This document shows positions 21,880-34,660 of a DNA stretch of 64,000 nt, in pieces; position 1 is the first letter of the stretch, and every line of letters begins with the position of its first letter. The notes beneath the pieces were generated by a model that was given only the letters and a program-made list of their open reading frames with translations, searched no databases and was not told the origin of the DNA. Position numbers and translations under genes: made by a program. The stretch is from Lepisosteus oculatus (taxonomy: Eukaryota > Chordata > Actinopteri > Semionotiformes > Lepisosteidae). The stretch lies in contig NC_090711.1 of NCBI RefSeq assembly GCF_040954835.1, positions 8,935,501-8,999,500 of the forward strand, given 5' to 3'.

Positions 21880-22740
21880 GAAAAAAAAGGAATCATTTAC
21901 AACACCCCCCACCCCCACCCCCACAAACATCCACCACCTAATCTGCTCCTAGAGTGTGCTACAGGCTGCGGCCGCCCCCATCAGCCCACACTCCTCCCCC
22001 AGTCTGGGCTCAGGCTCAGGGATCACCAGGCGAGTCAGGAGCAGGTGGGGGGGAGGCTGTCAGAAAACCCAGCTGGGCCTTCCACCCACTGAGCCTAATT
22101 AAAATCTGAGGCTGGCACAGCTCGTTACACTTGTGCAGCCTGGTTTCTGTAGACCACAGGTTAAAGACCATCGCGGTCTTTCATCTGCTTTCCCTCCCAC
22201 TCCCCAGTGCTGGGTTTTTTAGAGGTGCAACATTTTTGAGAAGAAACGGAAAGAAAAAAAAGGAACGCAACCAGTCCGCCCCCACTAATGCACACGCCCA
22301 CACGTGCTCGCATGCACCCCTGTTCTCTGAGTGTGTGCGCGCGCGAGTGTGCAATCTGGAGCAAAGAGTCAAGCACTGCCACAAGACAGCAGCACAGTGT
22401 GCTTGCAAGGCTGCATGCAATGTGCAGTTAAAGGTAAGACTGTGTGCCTGCTTACTTCCCCTTTCAGTAGTGTGTTTCTTTCTGTTCTGCTTCTCTGCCT
22501 TATAAATTACTCTCACTCTCTCAGTCCACCTGCCCCCTCTCAACCCTCTTTCCCTGTTCATCACTCCTTGTGCACCCTTTTCTTTCCCTTGTCTCTTTCT
22601 CTCCCTCTCAACAGAGCAATGCTCTCTTTTATATCAACTTCTGATCTAAACGCCTTTGTCTGAAAGTAGCATTGCACGCATCACTCCTCCTCTCTCTCTC
22701 TCTCTCACCATCTCTCTCTCCCATCCTCTCTACAGCATCT
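21880..22740 (+). promoter_or_regulatory. GC- and CT-rich block with a candidate ZNF831 5' exon
   Basis: About 21900-22090 is distinctly GC-rich (runs of CCCAC, GCGGCCGCCCCC, GGGGGGGAGG). A CA/GT and CT-rich stretch follows, with (CT)n near 22690-22706. At 22431-22440 a strong donor, AAAG/GTAAGAC, ends a stretch rich in CAGCAC and TGCA motifs. The ZNF831 coding exon begins with an acceptor at 28842 and a 5' untranslated segment, so at least one upstream non-coding exon must exist; this donor is a reasonable candidate. Overlapping open frames on both strands here are low-complexity and not treated as genes. Confidence 0.35.
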
Positions 22741-24756
22741 CCTCTGGTTTTACACTGATTTGCATAAAGGATGTGACAGGGTATTTCTCGTCATACAAGC
22801 AACAGTTCCCCTAAAAAGAAAAAAAAAAGAAAGACAAAGAAAGAAACAACAAAGAAACAAAACAGAAGTAGAGCAGCAGAGAGAGTGATACTGTCTTTCT
22901 GTCTCTGTAGACACATGGAATTATTGGCTTTTGCTTGCATCCCAACAGCCCCACGGTGGTCACTGGACAGCTCAGATAACCAGGGATGGCGAGGGGAACG
23001 AGATTAACAAGGGTGCCCAGAATTCTCCTAGAGCTGGGGTGAGTGTTTAACATTGCATGGCCTGCTTGCTAGTCTGATTCACTGGAATCCATCAGGAAAA
23101 CATCTTTGATGTTATTATATAATACCGGGGTAAAACTGACAGAACCGATTGTAAAATCTGTAATCAACATGGCATTTCGGCAAAGTTGTGTAGTATATTT
23201 CTATGCAGGAATGCTCAATGGAAGAGTTTTGACGAGACTTGAATAGACCCTTATCTTGTTATTTCAATGTTTTTAGAAACATGAGATTGCACAGCGATGG
23301 CAAAATTTCCACTTTTTTTTTTTGATTCCCACTTCAGGAGAGGCGAATAGAGAATAGAGTTTGCGACAGATAGAAAACAAAGACTTCCCTGGATGTCAAA
23401 CATGTCGATTAAAACAAATTTATTAGAACATCAACTCCCCTCTTTCTTTATAAATGAAATGTGTTTCAGAAGAAAATACTGCTGTCAAGGAAGATTTTGC
23501 TGAACATTTAATTTTCTGGATTTGCAAAACAAGTATAATGACTAATCTGAAAACTAGAACAAAATTCTGCACAAAAATTAATGAACAAAACCTATAAAGC
23601 CCCTTCCTTCTGAGTTTTTATTAACAGTTTTTATCTATTGTAAACCTGTTCACATTGTCACTGAATTGTAGTACTCTAAAAGTTATATAGCTGTTAATGT
23701 CTTTTGTTTATTCAACATATGAGCAATAGATGTGCAAATCTCTGTGGAAAAATAATTATATTTCATTTTAGTATTTTGAACTTTTCAGTATGTTACAGTT
23801 CATTTCTTCAGATTATTATTAGCTGATACTATATTTGTTCATTAATGCAAAGCGTAAGAAACCTTTCATCCATGACTATAGATATCAGGTCCGAGAGCAC
23901 TAAATCTTTCTCTTTGTTTGATATTCCTACACAAGAAGCAAAAAAAATCTAAAGGAAATATAGATTGAAGATGCGAGTAATTTTTTATTTGAAATGTTCG
24001 GAATGTCAATAACGACTTTTAAAAAGATCACAGGTTGCAATTCAATGGCAGACATGGTACCAGCAGACATTTACTGTATACATCTTTTTTCACTGCTCAC
24101 TTCAACTAGTGTGAAACTCCATGACTCAGTTTTAATCTGCATCTGTTATGGAAAGTTAAAATTCCGAAAGCTGGTCAAAGTCACCACATCCTCCTTAGAA
24201 TTTTCCCTAATTATTTCATATCTCCCTCTACATGAATGTGAAATTCAGTTTAGATGTTTAGTGTTTGTGATTATCGATGATAGAAGATGAAGCTCAAATA
24301 TCAACGGCCATATCTGACTGTATCAAGCGGTATCAATTTCCCCAGTTTAGTAGAGCATAAAATTTATCTTCATCAAGACTGGGGGAGTCCCACAGACTGC
24401 ATCCACTAAATGTGAAGAGTCACAAATCACTCTGAATCTGTTTTTCCCTAAAGAGAGAAAATGGCAAAGTAAAATACTAAAAATATTTGTCAGTTTGTCA
24501 TCCTCATGAGGATATGTGTTTCTACCCAAGACGCAGACCTGTGTATATTGTGTGGCAGCGGTCTGTGCTTTGTTCTCTGTTAAGTTCTTTCGTAATGCCA
24601 CAGAAATGAAATCAATACACTTTCTATACTTACCAAGTAGGTTGAGGCACCGATAAGAACAATATGGCTCAAAATACAAAAGATAAATTCCAGGAGAAAA
24701 AAATATAATTCCCCAAAAAGCTATGTTTCATTCAAACATTCAATTTGCATTCCTTC
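22741..24756. other. Intergenic or ZNF831 5' intron, no gene seen
   Basis: No gene recognised. A donor-like GGG/GTGAGT at about 23040 could end another alternative 5' exon. The remainder is AT-rich with short open frames (for example 23994-24290) that resemble no family. Confidence 0.3.
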
Positions 24757-25085
24757 CTTCTATCCCTTTACCCAGTTCAGGGTTGCAGGGGAACAGTGCT
24801 TGTCCCAGGCAATGACAAGCACAGGGCCTGTCACACCCTGTAAGATACACACTGGATGGGATGCCAGTCCATCACAGGGCTCAACACAGATACACACACA
24901 CTCACCCCAGTTTTGCCAGAAGCAACTTAACCCACCATTATGTCTTTGGACTGTGAGAGGAAACCACAGCACCCAGGAGCATCCCACACACTGCACAAAG
25001 ATAGTGCCCCACGTTTGTAATTGAACTCAGGGCCCCGGTGCTTTGAGGCAGCAATGCTAACTACTGCTCCACCGTTCCCTCTTTC
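24757..25085 (-). repeat. tRNA-type SINE, antisense copy
   Basis: Read on the minus strand it has the same order as the SINE at 18942: GGAGCAGTAGTTAGCATTGC, CTCAAAGCACCGGGGCCCTG, then the CCTCTCACAGTCCAAAGACA box and a 3' tail CTGAACTGGGTAAAGGGATA. Divergence is moderate. Confidence 0.8.
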
Positions 25086-25956
25086 AGTACACCTGAGCAA
25101 TATAATTGATCTATTTTAAAAGTACAAAAAAAAATACAGTGACACAATTACATAAAGACTAAGCTCAATGAGGCATTCCATATGCCCACTGTTCCACTCC
25201 AGGTTTCTCTCAGTTGGCTGGACATTTGTAATGACTGGTAAACCCACTGCTAGTGTCTGGTAGCTAGGGAGGTACGGTACACTGATATTCGTGCTTCTGT
25301 CTGTGTCCTCACATGTCTGCTAACCTTAATCGTGTAGCTCCAGCAATAGCTGAAACGAAACAGAACTTTTTTTTTTATTTACAATGGCTTCCATCTAAAG
25401 ATCTAAACGAAACAAGACTGGCCTTTTCTGTTTGTTTTTTTTAGGGTAGGAGAACGCAGTGCTGTCTGGCTTGTTATATAATACCGTGCTAAAAATAATT
25501 TACTATATTTAATTGAAAACACTCCATTATTACTAAACATTATTTAAAATAGTGCTATATCACAGGTTTATATAACTCATTTGCATTCTGTTACATATAA
25601 TGTACACTTAGGGACTATAGTGAAGTTGAAAAAATATTAAATATCCTACCCAATATCCTTCCTTGCGGTTTAGGCTATATTAACATATTGTTGTGTAATA
25701 ATTGTCTGTTTTAAACCACCTATATAGAAGCTGTAACAATTTCACGGTAGCCAAGTCATCACTGGCTGTGCTCTTTTAGGTGTTTCCTAGTGTCAGGAGA
25801 GAAACTAGCCTCACAGTTTCCTCCCAGCGACATAATGCTTTATTTGTATGAGCCATTGCAGCATGTTTCAGGTTTCAGGCTTCACCCGGCCCAAAACAAA
25901 AATGAAACCTAGCTCCAGATCTGGATCCCCCGCTACACATTCAAGGTCTCAGGCTG

Positions 25957-27409
25957 CAGTGCCTCGCAAAAGTATTCAGACCCTTGCACACACTTTTGTC
26001 GCTTAAAATGTTCACCGTTCTGACACTTTGAAGTAGCAATTAATACCTGTTATTTACAAAACCTAAACTACATAATTAAAAGCAAAAAACTAACAAAGTA
26101 GATAAGAATTACAGTAGATAATATGAAATAAACATGGAAAACTTTTATGAATATATAAGTATTCAAATCATTTGTTGTGAGAAATATAAAGTATTTTACA
26201 TGTACCAAATGACCTTAATCAGCTACATAATTAGTTGAGTGGGTGATTTCAGAATGAATACATCTGTCTCTGTAAGGTCTCTCAGTCAGGAAGTGACTTT
26301 CAAGCAAAGATTCAGACACAAAAACCAAGCTGTTTTAAGTTTTGAGGGATATAGCTGTAGAAATGTGCAGGAATAAAAATATTTCAAAGACCCTTAATAT
26401 CTCTTTTAAACTGGTGAACATGCAGAGGTTTACACATACAGATCAGGCCTCAAACTGCCCCTTAACAGAGCAGCTGGGCGTGGGAACAGGTAAGGGATTC
26501 CACCATGAGGCCAGTGGTGGCTTTAAAAGAGTGCAGTTACTGAGAAGAGAGACAATTTCCATTTCAGGAATATATGGGGACTTGTACGGAACCCCCCAAA
26601 ATATTTTTGTTTAAATCCCAGATGAGTGTGCGACAAAACACCAAGATGATATTGCAGACATGTTTTAACTAAAAGTTTTAGTTGTCAGACAGGAGAAAAG
26701 TGGAACTTCATGGCCTAAATGCAAAGTGTTACATCTGACACATAACCAAAGTCATGCATCACTCAGTCAGCACCATCCCTACTGTCATGCAGGACGGTGG
26801 AAGAATCATGTTACAGTCTTGATTCTCATCACCAGGGAGCGTGATGTTTGTCAAGACTAATGGGGCCATAGATGGAGCAAAATATTGGCATAAATAAGTG
26901 AGAAGCCGGCTTCTGACCTAAAACTGGGACAAAAATTCACCTTACAGTATATCAGTAATCCAAACTATAAGGCCAGGCCCATGTTGGAGAAGTTTAAGAA
27001 TAAGAAAGTAACTGTCCTAGTCAAAATCCTGACCAGAATCCTTTTCAAAATCTATAGAAAGTCTAAAAAACATCAATTCATAAGGGATCTCCAAGCATCT
27101 TGAAGGAGCTTGAGCAAATCTGCCAAAAAGATTGGGTAAAATTGCACCAGGCTGGTGTGCAAATTAGGAAATGATTTACCCAGAAATGTGCAGTTGTTAT
27201 TCTCGCAAAAACTGCTTCCACAAAGTTTCACAGGTCTGAGTACTTTTGCAATCAACATGCTATATTTAATTTTTTTCTTTAGTTTGTGCCAACATTTACT
27301 CTTAGAAGCTTTCCATTTAAGTATTTAGGTTTTTAATAAAATATTGAGTTTAAAAAGGCATATGCATCATTTTGTTGTTTCAAGGTCTGATTACCTTTAA
27401 AAGGCACTG
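25957..27409 (+). mobile_element. Degenerate Tc1-type transposon, full length but dead
   Basis: The left end CAGTGCCTCGCAAAAGTATT (continuing CAGACCCTT) and the right end AAGGTCTGATTACCTTTAAA followed by AGGCACTG are inverted copies of each other with several changes. The length of about 1.45 kb is normal for the superfamily. Internal sequence keeps only traces of transposase, for example the decayed GGGS box near 26785-26815 (CAGGACGGTGGAAGAATCAT). Many stops and frame breaks occur. The TA target dinucleotide has decayed to TG at both flanks, in keeping with age. Confidence 0.82.
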
Positions 27410-28842
27410 TGCATATGTACACTTATACATGTTACTGTAAGAATAGAGAACAAGGAATTTCAAGAAACATCTAAATTTAAATACAATACAATATATATAT
27501 ATAATATTTATTTTTTAACTTTCCCTGATTTCATATTTTAATTGTAACAGACACATACATAAAATTTAATGGTGACATAACAACTCACTTATTAAATTAG
27601 TATTGCATTTTCTTTATGTGCTCATACTAAACATCTATTTCAGGATAGTAAATTGAATATGAATACATTTTGGTTATGAGAATATTTATACAGCTACAGT
27701 TTTAAATGGTGTGCATGGTTTGTAACAATTTATATAATTTAACTGTTTGTTTTTTATATCTAAGGAATATTGCTATCATCAATTGACCTACAATGGATTG
27801 TTTTGCCCTTCTTATACTAAGGTCCTCCTTTACTGCTGTTACACCGATTATTAAGACACCCCTACATACTACAAACATGTATCCTTGACCTCATCAATAG
27901 TAACAGTCACTGACAGATAGTAATATATACTGAAATATAGTAATGGGTTTCTCAAACTTGTTAAAGCAATTGCAAATAATAACAACTGGAAAGGAATTTA
28001 CCACAGAATAACTGGATGTCAAATTGATTTTACCTTAGAGTAACTAGCAATCTGCCCTTTAAAGACCTGCACATCCTACAGAATTTGTAAAATGCCTGTT
28101 AGCTTCACTGAGTCACTCTCTCTAGAGTTCATTCTAACTGCACTTCTGAGTGTGTGAGGAGGAGATAATATGCCATTGCTAGCTTTGCATGCAAATGTGC
28201 ACCATAGCAATCATGCACCGAGTTTGTTATGCAGATATACCTCTGCCATGGTGAGGGAGTTTTTATTGCAAGTGTTTTTGAAAGTCTTTTTAACTCAATT
28301 AATCTCCTGTCATATTTTGCATTACATTTGATGCACACACCTACACATATCTGTCAATTTTGTTTACCACTTTAAAACTGTACAGTATACCATTAATATA
28401 TACTTATTATATTTGTCTTAAACACGTGATTTACATCCAGTGGCTAATTCAGTATTCCCTGGAAAAAAAATATTTGTCCTTTATTTTATGTCATCCCAGA
28501 AGCTAATAGGCCTTTTTTAATACATTGAATTATTAAACCATACAAAAATATGTGAATTTAAAATGGTCAAATAATTTAAATTTAAAATATCTAAATTTTC
28601 TAAGCTTTCTCTTTTTTCCTTAGTGCATTTCTCATGCTCCTTGTCAATATGCTTATGAGAATGTTATCTCTCATTGGAGGTCTTGACTTTGACAAAAATG
28701 AAAATATGTCCAAATAATTACATATGTAGCAGCTGCCTAAAGGGGGACTGTACTTGATAATCCTGAAACTCACTGAAAGAAATTCTGTCTGTGAGTGACT
28801 GGTTAGCAGACTGCTGATAAAAAAAAACTGTTTCTTTTGCAG
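27410..28842. other. ZNF831 upstream intron sequence, no gene seen
   Basis: AT-rich, with (TA)n near 27491. No gene recognised. It ends in a good polypyrimidine tract and acceptor (TGTTTCTTTTGCAG, AG at 28841-28842) for the first ZNF831 coding exon. Confidence 0.5.
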
Positions 28843-31800
28843 GTAATTGCAAGTGCACTGGTCTATCAACATCACGAGAAACTGGTTACCATGGAGACCA
28901 GCAAGCAGGGATGTTTAAGTGCTCCAGCTCCTAGCAAGCAACTAGTTCAGCCCACAAGTAGCTCAGTAACAGTATGGGGAGAAGACAGGATGCACAGTAT
29001 GCAGCCACCTATGCCCACAGTGTATCTGAACACACTGGGCCTGCCCATGTATCCACAGCTACAACCCCTGCCCAGCCAGGACTCTGTGACCATCCACCTA
29101 TCTGTTCCTCAGCTGCATGAGAGCAGGGGATCAGTTGATCCCAAACAGAGCCTGCCCACGCTTACACTCAGCATTGTCAATGGGATGCCCATGCTGCAGC
29201 AGGGCCAGAGGTTAGCCGGTACAGTGGCAGGGAAGCCCAGGTCTGCTGGCAAACATGTGTGTGAGCACTGTGGCCGTGACTGCTTGAAGCCCAGCGTTTT
29301 GGAGAAACACCTGCGCTGCCACACTGGTGAGAGACCCTACCCCTGCACCACCTGTGGTATTGCCTTCAAAACTCAGAGTAACCTCTACAAGCACAGGCGT
29401 ACTCAAGCACATGCCCGCTTGTCCTCAGAGTCAGAGAAAGGGGGAAGCAGCAGCCAGGAGGGCTCCCAGGGATCCACAGAAACATGCCCAGAAAGCCACT
29501 CTCTAGGGAGCTTGGAAGGACCACAAAGTGAAGAATCAGGAAGCTTTGAGAAGGAATCTGCTACATGTCCAGCAGAGCTCATTGCCCATAGCTCAGCTAA
29601 AGATCCGGCTGAGCAGGGAAAAGCAACAACAGATACTGGGTGGGCTTTGCATCAGGCTGCTTTGGTAGGCCTCATACTTGCACCTGTGAATGGAAACCAA
29701 GAGAAGCTGTGCTCCATAACTCAGAAAAGGGAGCTGTCATCTGGAGCCGAGCACGGCACCATTACTAATCTACAGAAAAGTGAGGAGGTTGAGAGAACTT
29801 CTCCACATGCTCCAAATCGACACCTTCCTCTTCAACGGCAGGAAGCCACTTACTTTTCAAAGAAGTGGGACTCCAGAGCCTGTAGTGGGAAGTCCCAGAG
29901 CCATGACAGCACTGACTCTGGGTACCTGTCCCATTCGGACAGTGGTGAACAGCAGTCATGGGTCTCCAGTCCCAGTAACAGCCTGCGGGAGCACAGTATG
30001 GAGTCTCTACCAGAAACAACCATGGAGCACCAAGCTGAAAGAGCAACACTTCCTATAATGAATTGCACAGCTGAAACTGTTATGACTTCGAGTGTGCCCA
30101 ATCAGAGGACACTCGTGCTTGAGAAGAAGAAACTGGAAGAGCGTATCTCCAAACTAATTTCTGACAATGACGCCTTGGTAGATGACAAGTGCCTGGAAAA
30201 TGTGAGACCCAGGAAGACAGTGCTGTCCAAGCAAGGCAGCATTGACCTTCCAATGCCCTACACTTACAAAGACTCGTTCCACTTTGACATGAAAGCAAGC
30301 AAGAAGGCAAACACTAGTGCAAGTTGGCATAACACAGACAACAAACCTAAGCAAGCAGTGTACAATTCAGTGCCCACTCAACACTCAACAAGTTTTGATC
30401 ATACGCCAGTGACTCGAAGCAGTTCCTTACCTTTCAGTGAGAGCTGTTTGGGTTGGGAAAGGACTACTTCACAAAGCCTATATCACAGAGAGACTACTTT
30501 TTCCAGTCGGCGGGACAGTCACTTGTACACTGGAGAGTCTGCTGCAAGGTCTGTGGATCTGCAATCCTCAAATCACAGGTCTCTTGTGAGGCAGGTGGCT
30601 GTTGATTGCTTGTCAGGAGCTGAAGGCCCCTGTCATTCTGCCTCTGTGGAGGAACGTTGTCAGAGCACCCTGAGCTCTGAAGGAGACTCCATTGATATCA
30701 CAAATGAGCAGAGTAGTGGAAAGTGTCGCAGGAAAAAGGCCCAGAAGTTCTCCTACAATAAATGGTATATGTATGGGGATGGAACATTCAGAAAACTCTA
30801 TGAAATGGAGAAAGGCTCTGACCGGAATACCAAGATAGCTGGTGGCATCTGCAGGACAAGAAAAAATGCACCAAACATGGAGAGAAGAAAAGGACCAGAG
30901 GAGCCCCGTGGCATCACTGTGAGTCCAGCTACTCCAGTTCTTAGAGCACAAAGTATTTCTACTCCAGATCTGAAAATGGCAACAAATGCAGACATAACTC
31001 ATAACATGTATCGGCCATCCTGCCTTGCTGCCAGCCTACCTGCTCGTGGCATTGTTTCCTGTACAAAAGAATCCAGCACCCAGGGTTCCTCTTCAGTTTC
31101 ACAGAAACCAGTGCGCAAAGGGGTTTCTGACTCATCACACCAATTTGTAATACGGCAAAATACCATCCTGGGTTCAGATTCTTCAAATTCCAGTGGGACA
31201 TGGTCTACTAAAGAGTTCTCTTCACTTAAAGAGGCAGAAAATACTTCATCAATGTGTTTGGGTCACCTTCCATCGGAGAGCAAGAAACAGAAGACAGATG
31301 AAAGCTCGTGCAAACTTGGCTGTCCCACAGCTGATTGTGAGGAACCAGTGGATAAGACACAGAGTACTTTAAGTCAGAAGAATTTGATCAGTAAGAAAGA
31401 AAAGAGGAATAACACCGTGCCAGATCAAGCCCAGCCACCCTTAAGCAGAATCTGTAATGCACAGACAGACACAGTGCGTCAAGAGAACAGGATGAATTTT
31501 AACCTGAGATTCATCAACATGCAATTTTGTCAAAGTCCAATTCAGTACAAGAAACCCGATTTATCTGAGTCCCAAGACAAAGTGCCTGGAACATCTGTTT
31601 CTGTTGGCAAAGGGATACCTGTCTACTCCTCATCTAAGCCCAGCTTCCTACCGAAGTACCAGCTGAAACTCCCACACAGTGCAGGCCATGGGACATCTTC
31701 CTGTTCCCCTCAGGTGGCCGAACAGGCACTCAATGCTGAAAACACTACAACCCGAATAGGTCCTAAAAGCAACCTACTTAGGAAAGATACCAGCAGCCAC

Positions 31801-34660
31801 TCTCACCTTTCAGATTCAGAAGAACAATCGTCATTGAACGACATGTTGAGTGATGCTTGTGGAAAAGAGCACTGTATTTTTGAAGTTGCAATACAGGACA
31901 ACAATCCATCAAAAGCGGCAGAGAGTATGAAAACCATGAAAGAAAACATCTTTGATACAGGAACACCTGTTGAAATAGCTCATTCCTCTGATGCTTGTGT
32001 CACTGCCACTGGATCAAATCCAGTGTCCTCTGATTGGGCACAGGTGATTCCTGGGCAGGTTTCTCCAGAACCAGACACGATAAGCCCTGTACAATGTGTG
32101 TCACAGGAAAATATTATTCAGAAGCAGCTGGTTCAGATTAATAGTAATAATATTGAATTCTCTGTTGATCTTATGGAAGAAAGCAACATAATGAAAATAA
32201 TGAAGAATGACCAGGACCTGTCTTCCACAGAAACTCTTTGGCAGCAGTCTAAAGATTGCTTCAATTCCTCTCATTATCAATCACATTCCTCAAGAAGAGG
32301 TCAATTTGAGGAGCAGAAAGATGAATCCAGCTCAGGAGGGGTAAACACACATTTAAAATCAATTTCATTGATACGCCAGACTTTGCCAATTAAAGCTGAA
32401 ACAGACAGTGTCAAAGAATTCCAGAGATCACCTTCCCCAGTGCACAGCAATTTCCTCAGTCCACCTCAAGGAAATGATCATGATGAAATTGTTTTGGTAA
32501 AGAAGTCAAGCCAAAGTAAATATATCAGGCCCTCAATGCAATGGGAACTTAATCTCCCAGATGACATTTCTGGCAAAAAAGAACAAGGTCTCATGCAGAG
32601 TGAAAAATTTCCACCAATTAAAGAAATAGAAAACATTTCTTCATCTACCGAGAACAGCAAAGCCAGTTCTTCACAAAGAACATTTATGCTCAACAAATCT
32701 CTCCAGCTGTCCAATGACACCAAAACAGGGGAGAACATGGAGAAACCCTCACTGGTTGGACTTCAAAATTCTCTCCCGATTCAGAGTCTGTCATCCTCAC
32801 ACTGTGAGGAGGATCAGGGGGTCAGGAGAATAACATCTGAATCAAAGAGAGTTTCTCATTTCCTCCCACAGAAACCAGCTCCTACCACAATGACAGATAA
32901 TCTGACCTCCAAAGACAGTAAAATGGTTGGTTACCAACAAGAAACAACAAAAACTCACCATCTACCGTTCTTGAAAAGTGAAAGACAAACTTCTGAAGTC
33001 AGTGATGTGAGAGATTCTAACAAAAATCTTCCATGCACAGGCAGAGCTGACACACACACACTGAGTTTTTCAACTGAGGTGGTGATTAGACAGAAGCATG
33101 TGCAAGATTTGAGTGACGTTTCGTTGATTTTGAAGAACAATCTCAACACTAAAGCTGGGTTACATCATTATTACAGTCCCCGTTATTGCAGATCTTTCCA
33201 GGAAGCAAAGCAAACATCATTTGAAAGGGTCAGACAAAACTTCCCAACTCAAGAAGATCCTCCTTTACAGCATATTTCCCACCCAGCAGAAGAATCCCAA
33301 ATCCGGAAAGTCACTTCCACATCAAATGATGTTTGTCATCAAAGCGATCTTCGTAAACCAGAGTTGCCCACTGCAGAGTTTCAGAAATGTAGAAGAGAAA
33401 TCCCAGCCAGCTCATCTACAGCAGTACAAATCAGTAATAGCTCAGAAGATAAAATGTCAAATGTCTCACAAAGTTTGACATCTGAAGAACTGAGTCAGTT
33501 TCAGGTAAAGGCATTAGAACAATATGCATCTCTGTCCATGAGCAATCAAGACACAGGAAAAATCTCAAGTACACAGAAGGTGAGCCAGAATAAACCTTTA
33601 TCATTGAAGTATGCCTCTCTTTTCACAGCCACATCTGAGGTAGCCAGCAAGGTGACCATTCTTTCAGAAAAAACAGACCTAAGCTCCCAGAAAAGTTTCA
33701 AAATATCTCCAAAGGAGAACACTGTACAGAAACATTTTGGACAGCAAATATCTGTGGCAGGGCTTCTGAGGGACACAAGTAATCTTAACAACAAAGCTCA
33801 GGACTTTTGTGATAAACTCAACACTGTTCACAAACTTTTGCAGGGTTCTTTCACAGATCCTAGAGGTATCCAAACAGAATTGATTTCAGAAAAGCTTCCA
33901 GGCCAAGAAAAACTCACTGTTATTCCCCCATCTCATTCACAACCATTACAAATCAATGCAGGAAATGTTGTACTAGATGTCCTGAGCCAACACAAACTAT
34001 TAAATAAGAGACTCCCAGCTAATTTGGGAAGGCTGGAAACCAACCATGAAAGTCATTTAGGCAAAGTTGCCGATCAAAATGAGGCATGCAAGGGATTCCA
34101 TCAGATTCTGTATACTGTCTCCACAGCACAGCAAAGCCAAATAAATGAAAGGGATGCTATTGCTGTGCCGCAGTACAAACAGCTGGCCCCATTTGCAAGC
34201 ACACATAGCTGTACAGGTGGCATGGAAAGGGAGATGCCTGCTCAAATCCTTCCAGCGAGCAGTGGGAATATAACTTTCACAAATTCGCAATCAGACAGCC
34301 ATGGAAAGATGGCTTCAAAGTATTCTGACAGTGACACAGCTGCTATACAACACAGCGGAGAAACCAGTTGTCACTCAGTACAACTCTCATGTATGTCTGA
34401 TCAGAAGAATGATACAGAGGGTGCGTGTGAGAAACATGAGGAAAATCCTGCGTCAATCCAATGCCATCAGCAGGAACTGTCATCCTGTGCTGTGTCAGAA
34501 GGTGTTTGTGCAGAAAGGATTTTGAAGATAGCCACGAAACAAGAAGAGACAGCACCTGATGCCAATCCTAATCTTCCTCACTGTAGTGTAGAAGGCAGAT
34601 CAGAAGATGAAGGATGGCCCTGTGATTCAGTTCAAGATGTCCACCAACATGTAACATCAG
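28843..34660 (+). CDS. znf831: ZNF831 large exon with zinc fingers
   Basis: One 5818-bp exon holds about 86% of the protein. Finger 1 is C124-X2-C127-X12-H140-X3-H144 and finger 2 is C152-X2-C155-X12-H168-X5-H174, joined by the standard TGERPYP linker. Other landmarks are [10 protein letters not shown]-like [15 protein letters not shown] (about residue 350) and [11 protein letters not shown] (about residue 920), both recalled from human ZNF831. The exon ends in TCAG/GTATGA. Reading through the donor would add 46 codons (to 34800, basic then hydrophobic), a possible intron-retained end. The long frame is free of stops and mutations, so the gene is under constraint. Confidence 0.93.

Noticed and set aside
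22131-22663. Overlapping open frames of 110-127 codons on both strands
   Set aside because: Sequence is CT/CA-rich and low in complexity; both strands are open at once, which is a composition effect.
29109-34555. Many minus-strand and shifted frames inside the ZNF831 large exon
   Set aside because: Shadows of the 1.9-kilocodon sense frame.
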